Assembly (NCBI GenBank): GCA_027886175.1
Contig: JAJNNQ010000002.1
Location: forward strand, 810,001 to 874,000
Direction of reading: 5' to 3'
Origin: Phylloscopus collybita
Taxonomy: Eukaryota; Chordata; Aves; Passeriformes; Phylloscopidae
Length of the DNA: 64,000 nt
Both the position numbers and the translations under genes were made by a program. This document shows, piece by piece, positions 56,920 through 64,000 of this stretch. Position 1 is the first letter of the stretch. Each line of letters starts with the position of its first letter. Under the pieces are notes generated by a model, which was given only the letters and a program-made list of their open reading frames with translations, did no database searches and was not told the DNA's origin.

Positions 56920-57432
56920 TGATGCCTGAAGTTTTAATTCCATGTATCCCAGGTTCTGTGCTGCCCAGGGGTGCAGCTCTCAGCCTCACATCCAGGGTCA
57001 CTCAGCTCTGCACACAGCAGGGACACAAAACAAATCCTGCTCCTGCTGCACACCAAGCACAGCTGGGACAAGTTTCCAGGCCCAAAAGCACAAACAGCGG
57101 GGGCTGGAGGGAGAAAACAAGAAGGGTGGGACTGCATCAGCTGGAGCTGGAATTGGACAATTCAACCCCAATGTGCAAATGGACCAGAACTGATCAAAGT
57201 GTGAGACCTCCTGACCAGGTGTCCATTTTGTGTCCATTTTGTGTCAATTTTGTGTCCATTTTGTGACCATTTTGGGTCCATTTTGTGACCATTTTTTGTC
57301 CATCTTGGGTGCAGCCCTGGCCAGGCTCTTGTCCTGCCCAAGGTGTGTCCTTAAAGGCCTTTTAATAAATCTCTGCTTTATTCTCCAGCTCTGTCCAATC
57401 TCTGTTTCAGTCTCTCTCTTCCCAAGGCATCA
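56920..57432 (+). mobile_element. Solo LTR, family 2, copy 3
   Basis: 513 bp, starting TGATGCCT and ending AGGCATCA, flanked by TCAG (56916-56919 and 57433-57436; ATCAG if the last A is shared). Highly similar to the copies at 8140 and 11000. It has the longest internal 12-bp minisatellite of the three. AATAAA lies near 57364. Clean ends and TSD make this the best reference copy for the family. Confidence 0.85.
57219..57311 (+). repeat. 12-bp minisatellite inside LTR copy 3
   Basis: About eight units of the TCCATTTTGTGN type, with variants such as TCAATTTTGTG and GACCATTTTGGG. Confidence 0.85.
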
Positions 57433-57436
57433 TCAG

Positions 57437-58279
57437 CACAGTGGTTATGAAGAGAGATTCTCCAGATCCTATCAAAAGACCAATTCAAGGAGTGGGAAAG
57501 GCAGGACTGTGCACATGGAATGAAGCTGATGATGCTGCAAGCAGAGTTTGGAGCCAGGGAACTCCGCAGGATCCAGAGGGAGAGGAGGAGAAAGCGACCT
57601 CCCTGCTCAATCCACGCCCAGGGGGAAGTCAGGGTTAACCTGGCCTGGGAAACACACACGGGTGGTCCCTAGGCTCTGGACACAAGGGATGAGGCTTCTA
57701 TTCCAAACTGCCACATCCAAGCTGCCTCTGGCATTCTCAGTTTCCCCCTCCTCGCACTGTTGGGAGTTTTTTTCACGTCTGTCCTCACCTGCACAGCTTC
57801 AGCTAAAAGGCTGCTCGGGAGGACGTGATAAGCTGATGTCAAGGCTGTTTGCCAGCCTGCCCAGCAGCAAGAAGCTGGTTTGACAGCCAGGAGTGACAGG
57901 GAAAGAGGAGAAACGTGGCTGGCTGGCTGCCCTGGGAGCAGGGAAGGCACTGGGGATGCCCATGGATTTTATCTGAAACGTCCAGTTACGTATGGGAGGT
58001 GAATGAGGAGCAGGGGAGGTCCACAGATCCTTACTGTGCCCAGCATCACCCTACAAAACCCAATCCCCTGCTCCAGGGAGTGTTTTAGTGGATAAAACTC
58101 CTAAAACGTGCTTCTCCCTCCTGGTGACCGGGGTGGTGAGTGAGAGGGGACATTTGGGGGTTTTGCACATCACTTGTGTGGGGCTCAGACCTTAGGCACT
58201 GACTGACATCTCCTGGGAGAATGGCATTTGCAGGGATGTTGTAGCTGACCACCACAGACCACCACCATCATAATTTTTA
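57437..58279. other. Single-copy DNA, no gene seen
   Basis: No gene, RNA or repeat family is recognised. Confidence 0.4.
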
Positions 58280-58320
58280 TTTATTGTCATTGTCATTGTC
58301 ATTGTTATTGTTACTGTTGT

Positions 58321-58396
<76 letters not shown>
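58280..58396 (+). repeat. Compound microsatellite (CATTGT)n-(TAA)n-(TGA)n
   Basis: (CATTGT)n at about 58286-58310, (TAA)n at 58321-58352 (about 10 units), then (TGA)n at 58353-58396 (about 14 units). The change from TAA to TGA is abrupt and in phase. Confidence 0.95.
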
Positions 58397-59746
58397 TTGC
58401 TACCAGGAACTGCCCCAAGTTATTACTGAAGGTGGCAGTGCAGGGGGTGGGCAGGAACTTTTCTCAAGGCAAAACCAGTGAGTTTTTGGTGCCTTGATCT
58501 GCCTCACAGGGACATCTCAAAGCCTTACATCAGTGGGAGAAATCAGAGATGCTCTTCCTGGGACAGCAGCAAGGCCGTCCTGAGTGTCCTCCTGGACCTG
58601 AGCAATTCCCTCACCCACCAGGGGTGTTACCTCCCACCAGACCTCGAGGTGAATTTCACAGTGAATTTTCAGTTTCTCTGTGCTCTGCTCTGCAGTTCTT
58701 GGCTGCAGCTGGGACTGGAGAGCTGAGGAGCTCTTTGTTGCAACCTGGATGTCCAAAACCAGGTCAGCTGTAGGCCACCTGAGCTTCTCCTGATGGAAAA
58801 GCACTTCCTGAAGAAATTCCCAGCTGGGGATGGCCAACTGCCCCCACAGGAGGCAGGTGAGAAGTGATACAGCCATGAAGGTGGTGGCTGGTGTTGGATG
58901 GATCCCCCCCGTTCACCGCCCATCACTTTAATATTCACCCTCCACTTTTATTATTCTCAACCATTAATATTATTAATTATTATCGCCACCAGCCACCACA
59001 CCTCACCCCAGCGCTGGCATCCGTGTGCTCTGAAAGTAAATTTGCTTTGCAAGGAGGCTGAAAAAAACGTGCACTTGAAGAGGAAGGGAATAGACCCAAC
59101 TCGTTTACACAAACAAGCAGGAGAACAGGCTTGTCACATTCCAGGCGTGCTTCCCCCCCCGGCCCCCTCCTGCTCCCGTGGAGGAAAAAGGCTTTTTTTT
59201 TCAAAAGAAATCCAGCATGGAAAGCTCCCCGGCCACAAAAATCCACTGAGGGGGATCTGTTGGTGAGGTGACCTGGTTATATCTGAGCTCGCAGGGTAAT
59301 GTTTCCATCCTTGCCTTGGTTTGAAGCACGAAGGGAAAGGGGTGAATTTTCCCCCTTGGGAGGGCTGTCATCGTCTCTGTCCCTTCCCTGAGCGACATGG
59401 GATGGCCCCTGTCCAGGCCGGGGAACTTTCCAGTGTCCAAAAGAAGAGAGAGGCTGCTCTCTCCACTGGGGAACCTTCCCCGATCCACTCTCTCTGGGAA
59501 GATTCCAGTGAATCCCAGCGGCACCTTAGGGATGCTCCCTTGGGATGTCTCGGTCTGGGAGCCCTGAGGGGAGGCTGAGCCTTGGTTTGCAGGGCCGAGG
59601 AAGAGAAAATCCGGGGAGGGAAATCAGATAAAGCACATTCCTGGGCATTACTGGAATGACTCCGTGCCGCAGCAGCGCTTAATGCCCATGCTTGACCGAG
59701 GAGCTGCACAAAACCCACTTGATTTACAGAGCAGAGGCGCAAGCAG
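58397..59746. other. Single-copy DNA, no gene seen
   Basis: An AT-rich patch with ATTAATATTATTAATTATTA lies at 58962-58982. No gene or repeat family is recognised. 59595-59720 looks complex and could be regulatory, by composition only. Confidence 0.35.
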
Positions 59747-60100
59747 AGGGGCAGCCACAGCTTCTCTGGGCACCCTGTGCCAGTCCTTTGTCACCCTCGT
59801 ATTTAGGAATTTCTTCCTAATAACTTAACTTAAAAGCTCCTCTGTCAGTTTAACCATCATCCCTGTGGATGACAGCTCGATTGCTCTCATTTTGCAGAGG
59901 AAACTGAGGCACAAAAGAGACAGGGTGACATCCATTCTCTGGACAAGTGGCCAGGCCTGAAAATGGGCTGGAATTGCCTGTGTTGATGCTTCAGCTTCCT
60001 TGGGAGATATTTCTTTGCCTTCACTCCTCAAGCTGGAGGGGGAATTCAGAAGGGTCTGATGTGAAAAGCCCCATTGGGATCCAGCCCTGATAGCTGAGAT
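59747..60100 (+). repeat. 354-bp direct duplication, copy 1
   Basis: Matches 60700-61053 with two differences seen by eye (AACTTAAAAG/AACTTGAAAG and GAGATATTT/GAGAAATTT). It starts abruptly inside a CR1 sequence (GGGGCAGCCACAGCTTCTCT) whose 3' part is missing here but present before copy 2. Copy 1 is therefore probably the derived one. Confidence 0.9.
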
Positions 60101-60470
60101 GAGGAACCGAGGGTGGAACAGGGACAATGTCCCTGCTGTGCGTGAAGCGCCGCGTCAGGCCAGAGAAAAATGGGAAATGCCAGGAGAGAGATAAGCGCTT
60201 GCCCCAGCCGGGAAAGGCAAACCGGCTGTCACTCCTCGGCTCTTTATCAGCCACCTGGGCACCTGGAGGAAGGGATCCTGCTGGCCCAGGGCTCGCAGAC
60301 ACGGAGAGAACTCGGTATCAGTGAGGGGGAGAGCAGCTCAGCCTCACCCCACACCACGGGGTTGGCCCTGTGCACCCCACAGCCGATGGGCACCAGTGGT
60401 CATCGACCTTCAACAGCTCTCCACCATCCCCAGGTCTCCTCTACCCACCTCCCAGCAGCAAATGGATTTT

Positions 60471-60506
<36 letters not shown>

Positions 60507-60594
60507 CTTTCTTTCTTTTTTTTTTTTTTCTGGATGCCGGGCAATGAGAAAATTCCAGAATGTTGTCGTTATGTTCAGCACAGGTCTGGGAATT
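60101..60594. other. Spacer between the duplicate copies
   Basis: Holds a long T-run with C and CTTT interruptions (about 60471-60530). No gene is seen. Confidence 0.5.
60471..60530 (+). repeat. T-rich run
   Basis: About 60 bp of T with a few C in the middle. Confidence 0.9.
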
Positions 60595-60815
60595 GTTTGG
60601 GTGGGAAGGAAGTTTAAAGATCCTTAATTCCAATCCCTGCCATTATCCCAGGTGGCTCTGAGCACCATCCAGCTTGGCTTTGGACATTCCCAGGGATCCA
60701 GGGGCAGCCACAGCTTCTCTGGGCACCCTGTGCCAGTCCTTTGTCACCCTCGTATTTAGGAATTTCTTCCTAATAACTTAACTTGAAAGCTCCTCTGTCA
60801 GTTTAACCATCATCC
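60595..60815 (-). mobile_element. CR1 LINE 3' tail
   Basis: TTGTTTGGGTGGGAAGGAAG, AAAGATCCTTAATTCCAATC, CTTTGGACATTCCCAGGGATC, GGGGCAGCCACAGCTTCTCT, GGGCACCCTGTGCCAG and TTAGGAATTTCTTCC are antisense CR1. Its right part is the start of duplication copy 2. Confidence 0.85.
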
Positions 60816-61053
60816 CTGTGGATGACAGCTCGATTGCTCTCATTTTGCAGAGGAAACTGAGGCACAAAAGAGACAGGGTGACATCCATTCTCTGGACAAG
60901 TGGCCAGGCCTGAAAATGGGCTGGAATTGCCTGTGTTGATGCTTCAGCTTCCTTGGGAGAAATTTCTTTGCCTTCACTCCTCAAGCTGGAGGGGGAATTC
61001 AGAAGGGTCTGATGTGAAAAGCCCCATTGGGATCCAGCCCTGATAGCTGAGAT
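60700..61053 (+). repeat. 354-bp direct duplication, copy 2 (probable source)
   Basis: Same sequence as 59747-60100. Here the CR1 part is continuous with its own 3' end to the left, which suggests this is the original location. Confidence 0.9.
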
Positions 61054-62221
61054 TTGGGGCTGTTTATTTTCGGATCCCAAGAAAAATCAAGGTAACACAA
61101 GGACTCAGAAATATCAGGAACACTAGCTGCCAACTCCTGTATGCTCTCTGCCTCAGTTTCTCCACCTCCCAAGGGATGAACTCTGCTTTGATCCCCTCCA
61201 TCCCAGCAGAAATCCAAGGGGAGAGCTGGGATTCCACCCAAAACAAGGGCTCCAGCAGCCTGGGTGTTCCTCAGCAGTTCAGGCGAAACTCACACAGGGC
61301 TCAGCCCCCAGCACAGCCCGAGGTGCTGTGATTATCAGCTCAAACCTGATGCTTTGGGCTGTGCCTGCTATGGCCCCGAAATTCCAACCCCCTGACCACC
61401 ACCTCTGTCCTTTCCAGCCCTGGAGTTTCCTGGCTGGCAGTTTGTTTACGCACATTTCCTCCCCAAGACGTGACTCAGGCCTCAGGTATTTGAGAATTTG
61501 GTCATTCCTGAGCTCAGTCACCTTCCCAGCACTGGGTGGGACTTTGGAAATCCTCGATGGAATGCCCAAATTCCCACCAGCCCTGGCTATGACATGGTTT
61601 TCCCTTGTCCCAGGCATCCTGGAGTGGTGGAGAAGCCTGCGAGGGATGACCCCCATCTGTGCCTTGACACCAGAGGGAGTTTTTGGGTGCTGGGACCAGG
61701 AGAGAGAAACCAGACCCACATCTTTGAGGTCCAGCTTGAAAAAGCAGCAACAGCATCTCCTTTTGGGCCAGCCTGAGGCTTCTTGGCTGTGGGTGGAAGG
61801 CACGAGGTCTTGGGCTCAGTGTGGGTTTGTCCTGGCAGGGGGATGGTGTGGGACATGGACATGAGGTCCTGCACTGAGCTCAGTGCTCCCTGACGTGCTC
61901 CCAGAGTTACTCCCTGTGAAGATCACCCAAAGCTACATCGATGCCCAGACGCACCCAGCAAAGAGCAGGAGTTTGGCTGAGCTGCCTCAGTTGGAAATTG
62001 GAAATTCTCTGGAGCCCAGGCACCTCTAGACTCCCAACAGTCCATCTGGGCTGCAGAACTCCATGGAATGTCACAAACAGGAGCTGGATGCCGGCACAGC
62101 TGGAATCCAGGAGCGGGGTGGGGGGGGATCCAAAACTGAGCCTGATGTGGAGGCTCCCCTCTGATTCACAGCAGCACATCAGTGTCACAGAGAAACCACC
62201 CAGGTGAGGGACAGCAGCCCT
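61054..62221. other. Single-copy DNA, no gene seen
   Basis: Frames of 174-178 aa on both strands (61279-61864) overlap each other and show no recognised domain. Confidence 0.4.
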
Positions 62222-62406
62222 GGGGGGCCCTGGCACAGGGTGCCCAGAGCAGCTGTGGCTGCCCCTGGATCCCTGGGACTGTCCAAGGCCAGGTTGGACA
62301 TTGGGGCTTGGAGCAGCCTGGGACAGTGGGAGGTGTTCCTGCCCATGGCAGGGGTGGAATGAGAAGAGCCTTAAGGTCCCTTCCAACCCCAACCATCCTA
62401 TTATGA
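62222..62406 (+). mobile_element. CR1 LINE 3' tail
   Basis: GGGCCCTGGCACAGGGTGCC, AGCTGTGGCTGCCCCTGGAT, CAAGGCCAGGTTGGACATTG, GGAGCAGCCTGGGACAGTGG, CTGCCCATGGCAGGGGTGGA and CCCTTCCAACCCCAACCATC are sense CR1. Confidence 0.92.
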
Positions 62407-62794
62407 GGTAAACTGAGGCACCAGCCTGCGGGAAGCTCCATCCTTGAGGCTCCTGCTCGAAGGTGCTTCCTACAGACACAAGCAGGGCTGGGGGAGCACG
62501 GCATAAAAGTCCCCTTGAATCACTGGGAAAAAGCACTTTGGTGGCTAAATCTATCCCATGGGGTCCAAACACGGACATCCCACGTGGCTGAGGGACGGGG
62601 AATCCATCAGGGAAGGAGGAACACGCGGAGGTGTTTGCTCTGCTCTGCTCTGCTCTGCTCTGCAGGTAGCAGGCCAGAAGAGCCCTGTGCCACCACAGTG
62701 GATGGGCTTGGATGACAGATCCAAGGGATCTTATCTCTCTCTACAACTCCCTGAAGGGTGGCTGTGCCTCAGCTGGGGGTTGGTCTCTTTCTCC
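62407..62794. other. Single-copy DNA with a short (TCTGC)n array
   Basis: (TCTGC)n, about five units, at 62640-62664. No gene is seen. Confidence 0.5.
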
Positions 62795-63053
62795 AGGCAA
62801 CAACGGACAGAAGGAGAGGACACAGCCTCAAGCTGTGCCAAGGGAAATGCAGGTTGGATATCAGGAAAAGAAAGAGTGATAAAGTATTGAAATGGCCTGC
62901 CTGGGGAGATGGTGGAGTCACCATCTCTGGATGTGTTTAAAGAAAGCCTGGATGTGGCACTGGGTGCCATGGTTTAGTTGAGGTGTTGGGGCTGGGTTGG
63001 ATTTGATGATCTCGGAGGTCTCTTCCAACCTAGAAATTCTGTGATTCTGTGAT
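62795..63053 (+). mobile_element. CR1 LINE 3' tail (about 259 bp)
   Basis: CAACGGACAGAAGGAGAGGA, GAAATGCAGGTTGGATATCA, GGGGAGATGGTGGAGTCACC, CATCTCTGGATGTGTTTAAA, CATGGTTTAGTTGAGGTGTT, TTTGATGATCTCGGAGGTC and TCTTCCAACCTAGAAATTCT are sense CR1, ending in TCTGTGATTCTGTGAT. Confidence 0.92.
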
Positions 63054-63582
63054 CCAAGGGTGCCCCTCACCCCTGCAGAAACCCCAACACGTCCCCAAAG
63101 CAGGGCGGCCGCCGCCACCAGACACCCCGGGGCTGCCCGCTCCGCTTTCCACCCGTCACCTTTTAATCCCCAACCTCTGACCCGCTGCCTTTGTGCGGCC
63201 CGGGGGACAAGGGCCGTGTTAAGGCAACAAGGAAATGACCCCGAGTCTGATCCCCCCCTGATCCCTGCTCCCATATCCCCCGGCAGCCAGACCCTAATCC
63301 CCGCGGGGCCAGGCAGGTCACCCAGGGACGGTCCCCAGGGCAGGACACCGAGCATCCACCAAGGGGCGGCCACCTTGTCCCAAGGCTGGAAAAAGAGCTG
63401 CTCTGCCCCAAATTCCCCCTGCGGTTTTTTCTTTTGTTCCTTCATGTCTAGGGTCACTGCTCCATCTAGTGCTGGAAATGTCCCTCCAGCAGCCGGGAAA
63501 ACGCCACGCTGAAAACTTTCTGGAGGAGCACAAAGTCCTGGTGGAGTTTATTCTGTTTGATTTCCTGGTGGGTTTTTTGAAT
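63054..63582. other. CpG-rich single-copy DNA
   Basis: 63095-63310 is relatively CpG-rich, with GGGCGGCCGCCGCC (a NotI site), CTGCCTTTGTGCGGCCCGG and CCCGCGGGGCC. It could be a small CpG island, but no exon is recognised. Frames of 150-179 aa have no recognised domain. Confidence 0.35.
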
Positions 63583-63860
63583 GGTTTGTTGTTGTTGTTG
63601 TTTATTTGTTTGTGTGTTTGTTTGTTTTCGTTTTCGTTTTCAGTGTGTGGGGTTTGGTTTTTTTTGGTTTGGTTTGGTTTGGTTTGGTTTGGTTTGGTTT
63701 GTTTTTTGGGGGGTGTTTGTGGGTTTTTTGGTGCTTTTTTGTGTTTTCTGATTTTTGTTGGTTTGGGTTTTGAATGGTTTTTTGTTTGATTTGGGTTTTT
63801 GTTGTTGTTGTTGTTGTTGTTGTTTGGGGTTTTTTATTATTATTTTTATTTGTTGGGTTT

Positions 63861-63910
<50 letters not shown>
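63583..63910 (-). repeat. G/T low-complexity tract (A/C on the minus strand), longest
   Basis: About 328 bp, mostly G and T with a few A and C. Includes (GTT)n at about 63585-63600 and 63800-63822, (GTTTTC)n at about 63622-63640, (GGTTT)n at 63651-63701 and a T-run of about 45 at the right end. It is the complement of the A/C tracts. Confidence 0.92.
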
Positions 63911-63911
<1 letters not shown>

Positions 63912-64000
63912 CAGGAAGACCTGTCCCTTTTCCCTTACACATCCCAAAAGCTTTGCTGGTGATCTCCAAAAATGCTATAGAAGGAGCCAGAGAAGCAGAT
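63911..64000. other. Single-copy DNA to window end
   Basis: 90 bp; nothing is recognised. Confidence 0.4.

Noticed and set aside
8182..57266. A recurring 60-100 aa frame near 8182, 11039 and 56919
   Set aside because: It lies in the three copies of one LTR. LTRs do not usually encode this, and the frames end at different places.
61907..62578. 223-aa minus frame
   Set aside because: A large part is antisense CR1 (62222-62406), and the rest has no domain.

Overview
This window looks like avian nuclear DNA, probably from a songbird. At least 16 pieces of CR1 LINE are present on both strands; CR1 is the dominant interspersed repeat of bird genomes. There are also eight short solo LTRs of endogenous retroviruses, no Alu/L1/B-type mammalian repeats, and many simple repeats. 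'Bird' is well supported by the CR1 3' ends. 'Songbird' is only an inference from the LTR load.

I find no protein-coding gene I can defend, no rRNA and no tRNA. Every long open frame I inspected lies in a repeat (CR1, LTR, 595-bp unit, polypurine or A/C tract) or carries no domain I recognise. The window is best read as intergenic or deep intronic DNA. AT-rich islands with homeobox-like TAATTA cores (about 14.2-15.1, 21.3-21.9, 25.6-26.0, 28.9-29.0, 39.4-39.6, 48.3-48.5 kb) have the look of conserved non-coding elements, but this cannot be tested without other genomes.

Layout. 0-5 kb: a complete solo LTR with 6-bp target-site duplication (TSD), a CR1 tail, an (AGG)n array, a TATA-containing CpG-rich stretch, then a 279-bp tract built almost only of A and C. 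5-12.1 kb: more A/C tracts, and an LTR-rich stretch (8.1, 10.4, 11.0, 11.8 kb). 12-31 kb: mostly single-copy DNA with CR1 tails, an LTR inserted into a CR1 (18.6 kb), a G/T tract (22.9 kb), further A/C tracts and a 131-bp (GGAGA)n array (28.3 kb). 31-36 kb: decayed CR1, including a reverse-transcriptase remnant with its FADD motif. 35.8-41.2 kb: a 716-bp block present once at 35.8 kb and again at 39.7 kb, where it has become a tandem array with a 594/595-bp period. Between them lies an AT-rich minisatellite framed by a 30-bp perfect inverted repeat (37.5-38.1 kb). 41-50 kb: two more solo LTRs, a 10-bp polypurine minisatellite and a pair of CR1 tails with facing 3' ends. 50-64 kb: a third copy of the second LTR family, a compound TAA/TGA microsatellite, a near-identical 354-bp duplication (59.7 and 60.7 kb), CR1 tails and a long G/T tract.

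There is no operon or pathway to describe. The history of the window is retrotransposon insertion, LTR-LTR recombination leaving solo LTRs, tandem duplication and simple-repeat expansion. No undescribed gene system was found. The most unusual signals are the recurrent A/C-only tracts, the 595-bp tandem and dispersed repeat, the AT-rich inverted repeat, and the LTR family with a variable 12-bp internal repeat.
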